In this document: positions 51,370-61,545 of the stretch, in pieces | Layout of the letters: every line of letters starts with the position of its first letter | Numbering within the stretch: position 1 is the first letter of the stretch | Source of the DNA: Myxococcales bacterium | Lineage (GTDB): Bacteria; Myxococcota_A; Bradymonadia; UBA7976; UBA1532 | Reading direction: 5' to 3' | Assembly (NCBI GenBank): GCA_002731825.1 | Contig: PCCS01000058.1 | Span: 30,761-94,760, forward strand | DNA length: 64,000 nucleotides | Program-made: the position numbers and the translations under genes | Notes under the pieces: model-generated | Database searches by the model: none | What the model saw: the letters and a program-made list of their open reading frames with translations, nothing else | What the model was told of the DNA's origin: nothing

Positions 51370-53154
51370 TTAAGCTGTTTCTTCAAAGTCGTTGTCGCTG
51401 ATATCGCGAACAATCCGGAAACCGATATGCGGTAAAGGGTTTGAGACCTGCGCAGAAAATCGGCTGGCGGCCCGACACTCGATTGCGCCACTCAACCAGT
51501 GTCCGCCTTTGACAATCGCTGAATCTCCTTCGATCGTCGACGTCCATTCGCTGACGCGACCGGCCATTTCTGCGACACCATACACGCTTTGGTCGTAGAT
51601 GAAGTCAATGCCCGGATTTCTTGTTGCCGCCTCGATGGTCGCCTTGCGGGTATGACAATATTTTGCATCCCAGCGGTCTCCCCAAGGGAAAGCGTATCCG
51701 TTAGGACCGCGTGCAGCTTTTTCCCACTCCGATTCTGTTGGCAATCGGTGGTGTTCATCAAAGCGGGTATTGAGCCATTGGCAGTATGCCACCGCATCGG
51801 TCTGGGTGATGCCAACGACCGGAAGCGAAGGGGCCCATCGAATTCCGTCCGTGTCATCTTCCGGCATACGAAAGCCGTCATTCGTTCCGGTCCAATAGGG
51901 CTGGTCTGACTCGGAACGCGGCACGAAAAGACCCGCATGTTCTCTGCCGTGAGACTGAACTAAATGGGACAGGAAAATTTGATATTCGGCGCAGCTCACA
52001 GGGCTACGACCAATTAGGAATGACGGCAGATACTGGTCTTCTGCCGGGCGACTCTGCCAGGCGAGCGGGTCACCACCAATCTTGCTAATGCCTTCATAAA
52101 TGAGGGCGAAGCCGACCAAATCAACGGATGATTTCGGCCGACGGATATCGACGGTTATATCTTCTGTGCCATCGAATGAAACGGGCACCGAGTAGACGCC
52201 TGCATCGACAGACAGTTTTAGCTGATATTGACCAGCCTTGAGTGGCAATTCAAATCCGCCAGAGTGCTCAAAGGATCGAAACGGTGTCGAGGTAACCAAG
52301 CCTTTTTTGATATCCAGTATGTTGAGGTCGATGGGCCCTTCTGTCTGCTGTATTCGAACTCGAAGTTTAGCGGACGCTCTAGATGCGGCCTTGACCTTCG
52401 CTCCGTCGTCCTCGCCTAGAAATGTGCTAAAAAAGTGGGTCCAGATGCCTTGATCAAGCTGTTTGGCTCGGTCTCGACCGATCTCTAGGAGTCTACGCAT
52501 CACACGTCTATCGTCACGGCTGAGCTTGCATGATGCTGACAGCACAGCGTAGGCATTCATAGCCGAGCCCAGAGTCCGGCCAAACGTCTCCTGGCCCACT
52601 GTGGGCTGAGACGCTGAAGACATGTCAAACATGGCATTGGCGTTCGAGAGCGCTTTGGACCGAAGGTGGTCGATGGGCGAGTCCCCGCTGGCCAGAGAGT
52701 CGACTGGGGTCGCATCGGCGAGAACTGACCTGTAGCCAGGCTGCGTTTGGGATGCCAGTAGAATTGAGTCAGCAGCGACCGATTGTGTATACGGCGTGTT
52801 CGATGTGATTTGGAGCGCTGGCGGTTCGGCGATAAAATCCGGAACGCCGTCCAACATGGAATCACTCTCATCGAGCATGGACGCACTCTGATCATAATCA
52901 GCACCCAGCGTACTTGTCAGTGGTCCCGGCGGAACCCATTCCAAGGCGAGCTCTCGCGCAATTTCAATGGCTAATTCGCGGCTTAATCGACCTTCCAAAT
53001 AGGCCGCATCGAGAAGCAGTATGTGTTGATTCCGGCTCAGTCGCCTTAGCCTGACCAATTCGCAGAGCCTAATTCGTGCCTGCTGCTCTAGCCGTTCGAA
53101 GATTTGGACCTCGAGGACTCGGTCTCCCGCTAGATTTTGACTGAAATCATCCAT
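51370..53154 (-). CDS. FGE-like (SUMF1) domain protein lacking catalytic cysteines
   Basis: A protein of about 594 aa. The N-terminal 75 residues are helical and charged and not recognised; a Ser/Asp-rich linker follows. Around residues 265-350 lies a beta-rich domain (LRVRIQQTEGPIDLNILDI). The last 240 residues are an FGE-sulfatase/SUMF1 fold: RLPTESEWEKAARGPNG, FPWGDRWD, VYGVAEMAGRVSEWT, KGGHW and IGFRIV. True formylglycine-generating enzymes carry two Cys after the GG-S/W motif; here the stretch GGHWLSGAIECRAASR has only the last, structural one. It is more likely a binding or scaffold protein. The start at 53152-53154 or eight codons earlier cannot be decided. Confidence 0.85.
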   Translation of the reverse strand: MDDFSQNLAGDRVLEVQIFERLEQQARIRLCELVRLRRLSRNQHILLLDAAYLEGRLSRELAIEIARELALEWVPPGPLTSTLGADYDQSASMLDESDSMLDGVPDFIAEPPALQITSNTPYTQSVAADSILLASQTQPGYRSVLADATPVDSLASGDSPIDHLRSKALSNANAMFDMSSASQPTVGQETFGRTLGSAMNAYAVLSASCKLSRDDRRVMRRLLEIGRDRAKQLDQGIWTHFFSTFLGEDDGAKVKAASRASAKLRVRIQQTEGPIDLNILDIKKGLVTSTPFRSFEHSGGFELPLKAGQYQLKLSVDAGVYSVPVSFDGTEDITVDIRRPKSSVDLVGFALIYEGISKIGGDPLAWQSRPAEDQYLPSFLIGRSPVSCAEYQIFLSHLVQSHGREHAGLFVPRSESDQPYWTGTNDGFRMPEDDTDGIRWAPSLPVVGITQTDAVAYCQWLNTRFDEHHRLPTESEWEKAARGPNGYAFPWGDRWDAKYCHTRKATIEAATRNPGIDFIYDQSVYGVAEMAGRVSEWTSTIEGDSAIVKGGHWLSGAIECRAASRFSAQVSNPLPHIGFRIVRDISDNDFEETA

Positions 53155-53213
53155 GCTCACCAGCCCGCCAAACCACATATCCCGAGTCCACTGTCAGTAA
53201 TCGTATCTCGGGT

Positions 53214-53630
53214 TTAATCGTCATGGCACGTGTATTCGTATGTGATTTCGACGCTCGCTTGGAGCATCTTTGAAACCGAGCAATAGGTCTCCATAGATAG
53301 GTCTACGGCCCGCTTGACAGCGCTCTCCTTCAGGCCACGACCATGGATGTGATAATGCAAATGGATGTGCGTAAACACCTTCGGTACCGTCTCAGCCCGC
53401 GTCCCGCTGAGGCTAATTCTGCAATCACTGACCTGTTGACGCTGTTTCTTGAGTGTCGAGATGATGTCCATGGCTGTGCATCCGCCTAGGCCACCAAGAA
53501 CAAGTTCCATCGGTCGAGGACCAAGGTTTCGGCCGCCAATCGCGGGCGACCCATCGATCACATATCCGTGACCACTTGATCCTGAAACCATCCAGGTGAC
53601 ACCCTCAATTTGTTTTATTTCGACATTCAT
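53214..53630 (-). CDS. OsmC/YhfA family protein
   Basis: A 138-aa OsmC-fold protein. GGLGGCTAMDIISTLKKQRQ holds the first redox Cys and METYCSVSKML the second, so the peroxidatic pair of the family is present. Residues MELVLGGLGGC fit the YhfA branch rather than the organic hydroperoxide reductase Ohr. Cytosolic, probably a thiol-dependent peroxidase or related. The start overlaps the end of a small frame upstream by three or four bases. Confidence 0.9.
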   Translation of the reverse strand: MNVEIKQIEGVTWMVSGSSGHGYVIDGSPAIGGRNLGPRPMELVLGGLGGCTAMDIISTLKKQRQQVSDCRISLSGTRAETVPKVFTHIHLHYHIHGRGLKESAVKRAVDLSMETYCSVSKMLQASVEITYEYTCHDD

Positions 53631-53857
53631 TGCAGTCCCGGGGATCCTCTCGATTGTTCATGGGTAATTTGTTCATTTCCATCTAGCTTGATTGATGCGC
53701 TGTACGCGATCAAGCCCCAATCCATGGGTGCGCATTCTCGAGGCCTTTTATCCACACACACCTCTAAGGCCGATTCGGCGTTAACTACACGATTGATTGT
53801 CGACCGTTCGGTAGACTGTAATTGAAGGTGGGGCTTGTTTGATGGCAAAATATCCAT
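53627..53857 (-). CDS. Possible small ORF coupled to osmC
   Basis: A 76-codon frame whose TGA overlaps the osmC ATG (ATGA), the arrangement used throughout this genome for coupled genes. There is no ribosome binding site at its ATG and no family is recognised (INRVVNAESALEVCVDKRP in the middle). It could be chance. Confidence 0.2.
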   Translation of the reverse strand: MDILPSNKPHLQLQSTERSTINRVVNAESALEVCVDKRPRECAPMDWGLIAYSASIKLDGNEQITHEQSRGSPGLQ

Positions 53858-54185
53858 AAAAACGCGCGCTATTTAACAAAAAAAAACACGGAATTTCCTT
53901 CTTTTTCTCTCTGATGGTATTAAGGAAAACGCTAAGCATTAAGCAGCTTTGTAAGTTGTTGAATCGGGGCGAATGAAACTCGCGTACAGATTTGGATCGG
54001 ATGATCATACGGCCGGGGAATGACTAATTGATAAAAGTCCGCTATAAGGACCTCAATCGTGATCACACGGTGCCGTGCCGGGGAAAGATTACAGTGACTG
54101 ATATCGGCTCTATAGACCGGAACACAAAGATAGAGAAGCATAGGCGGTCGCGTACGCGCGAAGACGAACTGCGAAAGGGGACACA
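53631..54185 (+). other. nqr operon leader / intergenic region
   Basis: 555 bp between osmC and nqrA. The left 230 bp may hold a small minus-strand frame. A poly-A/poly-T rich patch lies at 53876-53915. The right part holds the nqrA promoter candidate, CACGG-N2-CCGTG at 54066-54077 and the palindrome CGCGTACGCG at 54149-54158, both in the presumed 130-base mRNA leader. A structured leader is possible; I do not recognise a known riboswitch. Confidence 0.5.
54020..54048 (+). promoter_or_regulatory. Candidate nqr operon promoter
   Basis: ATGACT at 54020-54025 (four of six matches to TTGACA) and TATAAG at 54043-54048 (five of six to TATAAT) with a 17-bp spacer. Transcription would begin near 54055 and leave a leader of about 130 bases before nqrA. 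Confidence 0.5.
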
Positions 54186-55553
54186 ATGGCAGTCCACATG
54201 ATCAAGCAGGGGCTTGACCTGCCCATAACAGGCAAGCCAGCTGACCGGGTCGAAGAGGGTCCAGCGGTGAGACGAGTCGCGATTGTTGCGGCCGATTACC
54301 CGACGATGAAGCCCAGGATGGCCGTCAGCGAAGGCGACTCGGTCAAATGTGGCCAGCTGCTGTTTGAGGACCGAAAATCCGATGGCGTACGGTTCACCGC
54401 GCCCGTACAGGGGACCATCGTTGCCATCAACCGAGGCGAGCGCCGCGTCCTTCAAACCCTTGTCATTGAGTTGGCAACGGCTGGCGAGATTGGAGAGCAA
54501 GTCGATTTCGAATCCTACACCGGAGGCGCAATTGACTCACTGTCGAGTGAAAATGCCGTCGAATTACTGGCTGAATCGGGCCTTTGGACAGCCTTACGGT
54601 CACGCCCCTATGGACGCGTTCCGTCTGTCAACGACAAAGCCGCAGCGGTTTTTATAACCGCCATCGACACCCATCCTTTGGCCGGATCCATCGAGACCGC
54701 TCTGAGCGGCCACGAAGAGGCGTTCAAGGCAGGCCTGGATGTTGTGTCTAAGCTCACAGAGGGCAAGACGTACTTGTGTACCGCAAAGGGCAGTCAAATT
54801 CCCAGCACAGGGTCAGTCGAACTGGCGCAGTTCGGCGGGAAGCACCCCGCGGGCCTACCGGGCACGCATATTCATACTCTAGATCCTGTCAGCCGCAAAA
54901 AAGCGGTCTGGCACTTAGGCTGGCAAGATGTCATCGCCATCGGCACCCTCTTTACCACGGGCAAGCTCGACTGCACGCGCGTTGTCGCTCTCGGAGGGCC
55001 TGTGGTCAAATCACCACGCATGCTCCGTACCTTAGCCGGCGTCAGTACAGATGAACTCACAGCCAATGAGCTGATTGTCGACCGCGAAATCCGAAAGATC
55101 AGTGGATCGATCCTCGGGGGTCGAAATTCTGAAGGCGACGTTTTTGGATTTCTTGGCCGCTATCACAATCAAATCTCTTGTCTCGCCGAGGACCGGGAGC
55201 GAGTTTTCTTTGGATGGCTCTCACCGGGCTTCAACAAATATTCAACAGTGCGGGCGTTCGCAGCCGGTTTAATGGGCATGAATAAAAAGCCCCGGGCTCT
55301 GACGACGAATACGAATGGCTCGCATCGTGCCATGGTGCCCATTGGTATGTTCGAGCGCGTCATGCCACTCGATATCCTGCCAACGTTCCTACTGAGGGCT
55401 TTGTGTGCAGACGATGTAGAACGGGCGGAAGCGTTAGGCTGTTTAGAGCTCACTGAAGATGATTTGGCTCTGTGTACTTTTGTGTCTCCGGGCAAGGAAG
55501 ACTTCGGTCGCGCTCTGAGACGGAACCTTGATGAAATGTGGAAAGAAGGCTGA
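54186..55553 (+). CDS. nqrA: Na+-translocating NADH:quinone reductase subunit A
   Basis: A 455-aa NqrA, the peripheral cytosolic subunit of the sodium-pumping NADH:quinone reductase. [20 protein letters not shown] at the N-terminus and [18 protein letters not shown] (barrel-sandwich hybrid) are typical. The length fits the family. AAAGGGGAC precedes the ATG. First of six nqr genes in the standard A-F order; its TGA overlaps the nqrB ATG. Confidence 0.97.
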   Translation: MAVHMIKQGLDLPITGKPADRVEEGPAVRRVAIVAADYPTMKPRMAVSEGDSVKCGQLLFEDRKSDGVRFTAPVQGTIVAINRGERRVLQTLVIELATAGEIGEQVDFESYTGGAIDSLSSENAVELLAESGLWTALRSRPYGRVPSVNDKAAAVFITAIDTHPLAGSIETALSGHEEAFKAGLDVVSKLTEGKTYLCTAKGSQIPSTGSVELAQFGGKHPAGLPGTHIHTLDPVSRKKAVWHLGWQDVIAIGTLFTTGKLDCTRVVALGGPVVKSPRMLRTLAGVSTDELTANELIVDREIRKISGSILGGRNSEGDVFGFLGRYHNQISCLAEDRERVFFGWLSPGFNKYSTVRAFAAGLMGMNKKPRALTTNTNGSHRAMVPIGMFERVMPLDILPTFLLRALCADDVERAEALGCLELTEDDLALCTFVSPGKEDFGRALRRNLDEMWKEG

Positions 55554-56797
55554 TGAAGTTTCTACGAAAGGTCCTCGACAAGCAGGCTCCACTCTTTGAT
55601 AAAGGCGGTCCCCTAGAAGCGTTTTACCCGTTCTATGAGGCCAATGACACGCTACTTTTCACCCCAGGTGAGGTGACCAAGGGCGACGTCCATGTCCGAG
55701 ATGCTCTTGACCTCAAGCGCATGATGATCACGGTCGTCATCGCTTTGCTGCCGTGCGTGGCGATGGCGGTCTACAACACGGGGTATCAGGCGAATTACTG
55801 GATATCTCAAGGCGCGACGCCATTGCATAACTGGCAAGAAGCCATCTATGCCTCAGTCTTCGCTTATGACCCAACCAGTATCGGCGCCAATATCTTTCAT
55901 GGGTTCCTGTACTTTTTTCCAGTCTTCCTGATGACATTCCTCATCGGTGGCCATGTGGAAGTTGCTTTTGCCCTCGCGCGAAAACACGAAATCAACGAAG
56001 GCTTTCTGGTCACGGGATTCCTTTTTCCCCTCACTCTGCCGCCCACGATTCCACTGTGGCAAGTCGCCATGGGGATTACCTTTGGCGTGATTATCGGTAA
56101 AGAGGTCTTCGGTGGTACAGGGATGAATGTGCTGAACGTGGCTTTGACGGCGCGTGCCTTTCTATTCTTTGCATACCCGGCCGATATCTCCGGCGATGCG
56201 CCGTGGATCGCCGCAGACCTGAGTACGGCCGCCGATGGTGCATCGGGCGCCACCTGGCTCGCTCAGGCAGCTTCGGTCGGGCAGGCCGGAAGCGATGTGT
56301 TCGCGACTCATACAATGGGGGGAGAGCAGTGGATGCAATCCTTCCTTGGTTTCATTCCTGGTTCAATGGGTGAGACATCGACTCTCGCGTGTCTCTTCGG
56401 CGCATTTGTTTTAATCGCCACCCAGATCGGGTCTTGGCGAACGATGTTCGGCGTCGTCGTCGGTACGACCATCATGTCCTTGGCCTTAAACGGAATTGGT
56501 TCTGAGACCAATGGTATGTTCAACATGCCCTACTACTGGCACTTTGTGGTTGGCAGTTTCGCTTTCGGTACAGTCTTTATGGCAACAGACCCAGTGACAT
56601 CTGCCTTCACCGATAAAGGCAAGCTGGTCTATGGACTCTTCATCGGCATCATGATCGTTCTTGTTCGGGTGGTTAATCCCGCGTATCCGGAAGGCGTCAT
56701 GCTCGCCATTTTGTTCATGAACATGTTTGCCCCGTTCATTGACCACTTCTATATCCAAGCAAATATAAAGCGGAGGTTGGCACGTCATGGAGCGTAG
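55553..56797 (+). CDS. nqrB: Na+-NQR subunit B
   Basis: A 414-aa membrane subunit with about ten helices. SGAT at 231-234 holds the Thr (T234) expected to carry phosphodiester-linked FMN, placed by Apb[20 protein letters not shown] and [20 protein letters not shown] are family patches. The ATG at 55553 overlaps nqrA (TGATG); an in-frame GTG five codons earlier is less likely. The gene overlaps nqrC by 11 bases. Confidence 0.97.
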   Translation: MKFLRKVLDKQAPLFDKGGPLEAFYPFYEANDTLLFTPGEVTKGDVHVRDALDLKRMMITVVIALLPCVAMAVYNTGYQANYWISQGATPLHNWQEAIYASVFAYDPTSIGANIFHGFLYFFPVFLMTFLIGGHVEVAFALARKHEINEGFLVTGFLFPLTLPPTIPLWQVAMGITFGVIIGKEVFGGTGMNVLNVALTARAFLFFAYPADISGDAPWIAADLSTAADGASGATWLAQAASVGQAGSDVFATHTMGGEQWMQSFLGFIPGSMGETSTLACLFGAFVLIATQIGSWRTMFGVVVGTTIMSLALNGIGSETNGMFNMPYYWHFVVGSFAFGTVFMATDPVTSAFTDKGKLVYGLFIGIMIVLVRVVNPAYPEGVMLAILFMNMFAPFIDHFYIQANIKRRLARHGA

Positions 56798-57572
56798 TTC
56801 AGGTTACATTATTACCTTTGCAGCCGTCGTTTGTTTAGTGTGCGGTGTTTTCGTCTCGGGCGCAGCTGTGTCCTTGAAGGACCGGCAAGACCAGAACGCG
56901 GTCCTCGATAAGCAAAAGAAGGTTCTCATCGTCGGTGGCTTGATCGATCCAAACTCTGAGACCTCACCAGAGGAGATAGAGCGGCTCTTCAAGACCAATA
57001 TCACCGCCAAGATTATCGACCTAAAAACCGGTCAAATTTATGACAAGATTTCTTCCGATGGTTTTGAGCAGGAGAAATACACAAAGGATCCGACGACTAG
57101 CATTGAGGCACCGGCTCGGAATGCGGCGGGTGCGAAGCGCCTCCCGAAACATGCACTCATTTACGAGCGCCAAAAGAATGGAAAGCTCGACCGGCTCATC
57201 TTACCCGTGAATGGGAAAGGGCTCTGGGGGCCGCTGTACGGATACTTCGCCCTCGCGTCTGATACCAATACCGTCAAGGGTATTATTTTCTACAAGCACC
57301 AGGAGACACCTGGTCTCGGTGGCGAGATTGAGAACCCCAATTGGATGAGTCTGTGGCCTGGGAAGAAAGCCTTTGCAATGACGAAGGACGGTGGTCTTGG
57401 AAAGCCAAAGATCGAGGTCAACAAGGGGCCATCCAAAGACGGCGATGAATACGGCATTGACGGGCTCTCGGGCGCGACAATCACAAGCCGGGGCGTGACA
57501 GGCATGCTTCAGTTTTGGCTCGGTGATAATGGATTTGGACCGTACCTGGCCCAAGTCAGAAAGGGACAGTAA
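56787..57572 (+). CDS. nqrC: Na+-NQR subunit C
   Basis: A 261-aa subunit with one N-terminal membrane helix and a periplasmic FMN-binding domain. [15 protein letters not shown] contains the SGAT motif with T231, the expected covalent FMN site. [14 protein letters not shown] and [11 protein letters not shown] are the family patches. It overlaps nqrB by 11 bases and its stop shares the A of the nqrD ATG. Confidence 0.97.
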   Translation: MERSSGYIITFAAVVCLVCGVFVSGAAVSLKDRQDQNAVLDKQKKVLIVGGLIDPNSETSPEEIERLFKTNITAKIIDLKTGQIYDKISSDGFEQEKYTKDPTTSIEAPARNAAGAKRLPKHALIYERQKNGKLDRLILPVNGKGLWGPLYGYFALASDTNTVKGIIFYKHQETPGLGGEIENPNWMSLWPGKKAFAMTKDGGLGKPKIEVNKGPSKDGDEYGIDGLSGATITSRGVTGMLQFWLGDNGFGPYLAQVRKGQ

Positions 57573-58180
57573 TGGCGTCCAAACAAAAAGAAGCGCTCAT
57601 TGACCCGCTTTTCAATGATAACCCAATCTCGCTTCAGGTCCTTGGGATTTGTTCCGCTTTGGCGGTGACGACCAAGCTTGAGACCTCGGTGGTTATGTCA
57701 GCGGCCGTGATCGCGGTGCTGACGCTCAGTAACTTGGCCATCAGTCTCATGCGGAACCTGATTCCTGCAAGTATTCGAATCATCGTTCAACTGACTGTGA
57801 TCGCCTCACTGGTCATTATTACAGACCAGGTTCTTAAAGCGTTCATGTATGAGATTAGCAAGCAATTGTCGGTCTTTGTTGGCTTGATCATAACCAACTG
57901 TATCATCATGGGTCGTGCTGAAGCGTATGCGATGCAGAACGGACCCGGCATGAGCATTATCGACGGCTTAGGCAACGGCCTTGGCTACAGCATTGTGCTG
58001 CTCTTCGTTGGTTTTTTCCGCGAACTCTTTGGCAGCGGTAAGATTTACGGAGTAACCGTACTCGGCGACTGGTATCAACCAAATGGGTTGATGGTTCTGG
58101 CACCCGGTGCGTTCTTCCTTATCGGAATCTTCATTTGGATGAACCGAGTCTGGAAGCCAGACCAGATCGAGGCGGAGTAG
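57572..58180 (+). CDS. nqrD: Na+-NQR subunit D
   Basis: A 202-aa membrane subunit with six helices, paired with NqrE as an inverted repeat around an iron centre. [13 protein letters not shown] in the first helix holds one Cys, and [17 protein letters not shown] the second; these provide the Fe-S ligands. [14 protein letters not shown] at the start is typical. Confidence 0.97.
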   Translation: MASKQKEALIDPLFNDNPISLQVLGICSALAVTTKLETSVVMSAAVIAVLTLSNLAISLMRNLIPASIRIIVQLTVIASLVIITDQVLKAFMYEISKQLSVFVGLIITNCIIMGRAEAYAMQNGPGMSIIDGLGNGLGYSIVLLFVGFFRELFGSGKIYGVTVLGDWYQPNGLMVLAPGAFFLIGIFIWMNRVWKPDQIEAE

Positions 58181-58183
58181 ATC

Positions 58184-58801
58184 ATGCAAGAGACATTAAG
58201 CCTAGCCGTAAAGGCAATGTTTGTTGAGAACATGGCTCTCGCCTACTTCCTTGGTATGTGCTCATTTTTGGCCGTATCGAAGAAAGTGGACACAGCCATT
58301 GGTTTGGGAGCCGCCGTCATCTTTGTACTCGGCGTCACCTGCCCCCTCAATAATTTGATGTACAATTACATTCTTAGAGAAGGCGCATTGTCATGGACGG
58401 GCGTTGAATCGCTCGCCACCATGGACTTATCTTTTCTGAACTTCCTTGCATTGATTGGGACCATTGCTGCGAGTGTACAAATCGTGGAAATGACCCTAGA
58501 CAAATATGCACCAGCTCTCTACTCAGCACTGGGGATTTTTCTTCCCCTGATCGCGGTCAATTGCGCGATCCTCGGTGCCTCATTGTTCATGGTAGAGCGC
58601 GACTACAGTTTCAGCGAAAGCGCTGTATTCGGTTTGGGAAGTGGTGTTGGCTGGGCGCTCGCCGTCATTGCGCTCGCAGCCATTCGGGAAAAGATGCGTT
58701 ATAGTAATGTGCCTGGGCCACTTCGCGGCTTAGGCATCACGTTTATCGTAACCGGCTTGATGGCTATCGGTTTCATGGCCTTTGCGGGCATTTCGCTGTA
58801 G
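58184..58801 (+). CDS. nqrE: Na+-NQR subunit E
   Basis: A 205-aa membrane subunit with six helices, the inverted partner of Nqr[22 protein letters not shown] and [15 protein letters not shown] hold the two Cys ligands of the intramembrane iron centre. Its ATG lies three bases after nqrD. Confidence 0.97.
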   Translation: MQETLSLAVKAMFVENMALAYFLGMCSFLAVSKKVDTAIGLGAAVIFVLGVTCPLNNLMYNYILREGALSWTGVESLATMDLSFLNFLALIGTIAASVQIVEMTLDKYAPALYSALGIFLPLIAVNCAILGASLFMVERDYSFSESAVFGLGSGVGWALAVIALAAIREKMRYSNVPGPLRGLGITFIVTGLMAIGFMAFAGISL

Positions 58802-58816
58802 CAGGAGAAGACCAAT

Positions 58817-60106
58817 ATGGATCCAACATTTGTTATTCTGTTCAGCACGGGGGCTTTCCTGGTCATTGTTGTCACACTGACCGTTGGCCTCATGGCTGCA
58901 CGCGCTAAACTCGTGAATTCGGGCGCGGTAAAAATCAATATCAACGAGGGCGAGAAGATCATTGAAGTCGCTGCAGGCGGCACGCTTCTCAACACCTTGG
59001 CGGCTCAAAAAATCTTCATTCCCTCCGCGTGTGGTGGAGGCGGTACGTGTGGCGTCTGCAAAGTCGACGTCCATGACGGTGGTGGATCGATTCTTCCCAC
59101 CGAGAAGACACACGTGAGCCGCGGTGAAGAGCGACAAGGCTGCCGTCTCTCATGCCAAGTCAAGGTCAAGCAGGATATGAAAATCCATATTGAACCCGAG
59201 GTGTTCGGTGTTCGAAAATGGGTCTGTAAAGTGCGGTCCAATGAGAATGTGGCCACCTTTATCAAAGAGCTTGTCTTGGAGATTCCAGCCGGCGAAGTGG
59301 TTCCGTTTCGAGCGGGTGGTTACATCCAGATCGAATGTCCACCGCATGTTATAAAGTACGAAGATTTCGTCATCGAAGATGACTATCGCGGCGACTGGGA
59401 CAAGTTTGGTATGTGGGGCTTTGTCTCTGAGGTGCCGGAGGAAGTCACGAGAGCCTACTCGATGGCCAACTATCCCGAAGAGCAAGACATCATCATGCTC
59501 AACGTGCGAATTGCAAGTCCGCCTTGGGACCGGAAAGCCAACGGCTGGATGGATGTACCACCCGGCATTATGTCGTCTTACATCTTCAGTCTGAGTGCAG
59601 GCGATGATGTGACCATCTCAGGTCCATTTGGCGAGTTCTTCGCGAAAGAAACGGACAATGAGATGGTGTTTGTTGGTGGTGGTGCCGGCATGGCCCCCAT
59701 GCGGTCGCATATCTTTGATCAATTCAGGCGCATCAAGACCGACCGCAAGGTCAGTTTCTGGTACGGTGCCCGAAGTTATCGCGAGGCCTTCTACATCGAG
59801 GACTTCGAAGAGATCGACCGAGAAAACGACAATTTTCAATGGCATTTGGCTCTGTCCGATGCTGTGCCGGAAGACGATTGGGATAACCCTGACTCACCGT
59901 GTCGACAGGCACAGGGTGCTAAGAAGGGATATTCAGGTTTTATCCATAACGTTTTGTTCGATAACTACCTGAAAAACCACCCCTCGCCTGAGGATGTAGA
60001 ATATTATATGTGCGGTCCACCCATGATGAATCAATCGGTCATCAATATGCTCATCGACCTCGGCGTCGAAGACGAGAACATCGCTTTGGATGATTTCGGT
60101 GGCTAA
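58817..60106 (+). CDS. nqrF: Na+-NQR subunit F (NADH-binding)
   Basis: A 429-aa subunit with one N-terminal membrane helix. A [2Fe-2S] domain follows with Cys 72, 78, 81 and 113 ([11 protein letters not shown] and RLSCQV). FAD is bound at [11 protein letters not shown] and NADH at [13 protein letters not shown] with the C-terminal [13 protein letters not shown]. It takes hydride from NADH and feeds electrons to the rest of the pump. ATG follows AGGAGAAG. Confidence 0.98.
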   Translation: MDPTFVILFSTGAFLVIVVTLTVGLMAARAKLVNSGAVKININEGEKIIEVAAGGTLLNTLAAQKIFIPSACGGGGTCGVCKVDVHDGGGSILPTEKTHVSRGEERQGCRLSCQVKVKQDMKIHIEPEVFGVRKWVCKVRSNENVATFIKELVLEIPAGEVVPFRAGGYIQIECPPHVIKYEDFVIEDDYRGDWDKFGMWGFVSEVPEEVTRAYSMANYPEEQDIIMLNVRIASPPWDRKANGWMDVPPGIMSSYIFSLSAGDDVTISGPFGEFFAKETDNEMVFVGGGAGMAPMRSHIFDQFRRIKTDRKVSFWYGARSYREAFYIEDFEEIDRENDNFQWHLALSDAVPEDDWDNPDSPCRQAQGAKKGYSGFIHNVLFDNYLKNHPSPEDVEYYMCGPPMMNQSVINMLIDLGVEDENIALDDFGG

Positions 60107-60161
60107 AGCTGGCGTGGTGCCAGTGCCTTAATTTACGTCGTTTCAGGAGGCAGCCGCATTC

Positions 60162-61250
60162 ATGCTCCTACTCACAGCGCCGCGGGGGACGCCTCCTCCG
60201 TTGCGCAGACTCATTATCCCTTTTCTGTTCGTGACAGCTCTGTTCGTTACGCTCTACATGCGTCGAGTGGAACCGGATTTTCTGACCACGGAAATACGCG
60301 GCCAGGCAATGGGGACGTCCTATCTAGTTAAAGTCGTCTCAGCGGCAAATATACCCGCGTCGTATCAAGCCCTCTCAGCTGGAGTTCAGACGGCCATTGA
60401 GCGTGTGAATCAATCCATGTCGACGTACCAGGATGAGTCTGAGATCTCCCAACTCAATCGCCAAAGTGCTGACGTTCCGTTTGAGGCATCCAAGGATCTG
60501 CGGGCTGTCCTTACTCAAGCGCTGATCATCAGCCGAGAGACGGGCGGGGCATTTGATCCAACTGTGGGGCCCGTGGTCAACGCATGGGGCTTTGGACCCA
60601 ATAAAACAACCAAGCCACCGACCGAGACAGAGCTCCTAGCCGCCCAAGCACGGGTGGGTTTTAAAAAGATTCGAATCGACGATCTGACTCAGACAATTCG
60701 CAAGGCCCAATCCGATGTATACCTGGATTTATCCGCCATTGCCAAAGGCTATGCGGTCGACCAAGTGACAGCGTTTCTCGTGGAGTCTGGTCAGCGCGAT
60801 TTTTTGGTCGAAATCGGTGGAGAGCTTCGAACGAGCGGACTAAATCATCGTCGCAAGCCTTGGCGTTTGGCTGTTGAACGGCCCGGACCCGGGCAAGGAG
60901 ATGTGCACAAGAATGCCATTATCGACCTTGGGACTGGCGCTATGGCGACGTCGGGCGACTACAGAAATTTCTATGAAGTCGATGGGCGGCGGGTATCCCA
61001 TACCATCGACCCGCGCACAGGTCGGCCCATCACTCATTCATTGACGAGTGTGACCGTCGTTGCGCCGACTTGCATGGAGGCTGATGGCTGGGCGACAGCA
61101 CTCAATGTGCTTGGCCCCGATGAAGCCATGGGTTTGGCGGAGAAGAAGAAGCTGAACGTTTTTATGCTCATCCGAGGTAAAGAGGGCTTTGAAGAACGTG
61201 CAACGGCTGGCTTTACTGCGCTACGTTCGAACTTAAAGCGGCCAGAATAG
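60162..61250 (+). CDS. apbE: FAD:protein FMN transferase
   Basis: A 362-aa ApbE/flavin transferase with an N-terminal membrane anchor. MGTSYLVKV, NQSMSTYQDESEISQLN, GGAFDPTVGPVVNAWGF, DLSAIAKGYAVDQV and VSHTIDPRTGRPI are the diagnostic motifs. It moves FMN from FAD to the Thr of SGAT in NqrB and NqrC, which explains its place in the operon, 55 bp after nqrF. AGGAGG lies eleven bases ahead of the ATG, slightly far. Confidence 0.95.
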   Translation: MLLLTAPRGTPPPLRRLIIPFLFVTALFVTLYMRRVEPDFLTTEIRGQAMGTSYLVKVVSAANIPASYQALSAGVQTAIERVNQSMSTYQDESEISQLNRQSADVPFEASKDLRAVLTQALIISRETGGAFDPTVGPVVNAWGFGPNKTTKPPTETELLAAQARVGFKKIRIDDLTQTIRKAQSDVYLDLSAIAKGYAVDQVTAFLVESGQRDFLVEIGGELRTSGLNHRRKPWRLAVERPGPGQGDVHKNAIIDLGTGAMATSGDYRNFYEVDGRRVSHTIDPRTGRPITHSLTSVTVVAPTCMEADGWATALNVLGPDEAMGLAEKKKLNVFMLIRGKEGFEERATAGFTALRSNLKRPE

Positions 61251-61296
61251 AAAAAATTTGTTATCTTAGTGGTGCTAGGGTCTTGGAGCTTAGACT

Positions 61297-61545
61297 ATGG
61301 AAATGATTTTCGTAACAATCGCCTTTATGGCAACCGTCATGTTGATGATGGCCGTCGGTGTGATCTTTAAAAGACCGCCCCTTAAAGGGTCTTGTGGGGG
61401 TGTTGGTACGGGCGATTGCGTTTGCCTTGAGGATCAACTGGATGAGAAGCGCCGTCAGCTTGCCGCCAGCGGACTAGAAAAACTTCAAAGTGATGGTGTG
61501 ATCATCTACGGGGTTGCAGCATCCGCTTCAACTGAGCTGCAGTAA
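61297..61545 (+). CDS. nqrM: Na+-NQR maturation protein NqrM
   Basis: An 82-aa protein with one N-terminal helix followed by LKGSCGGVGTGDCVCLED, the Cys cluster of the NqrM (DUF539) family, needed to place iron in the NqrD/NqrE site. TTGGAGC precedes the ATG. It closes the nqr unit. Its last 44 bases overlap the converging lipase-maturation-factor gene. Confidence 0.92.
   Translation: MEMIFVTIAFMATVMLMMAVGVIFKRPPLKGSCGGVGTGDCVCLEDQLDEKRRQLAASGLEKLQSDGVIIYGVAASASTELQ

Noticed and set aside
51370..53154. Active formylglycine-generating enzyme for sulfatases
   Set aside because: The catalytic cysteine pair is missing and no sulfatase gene is in the window.
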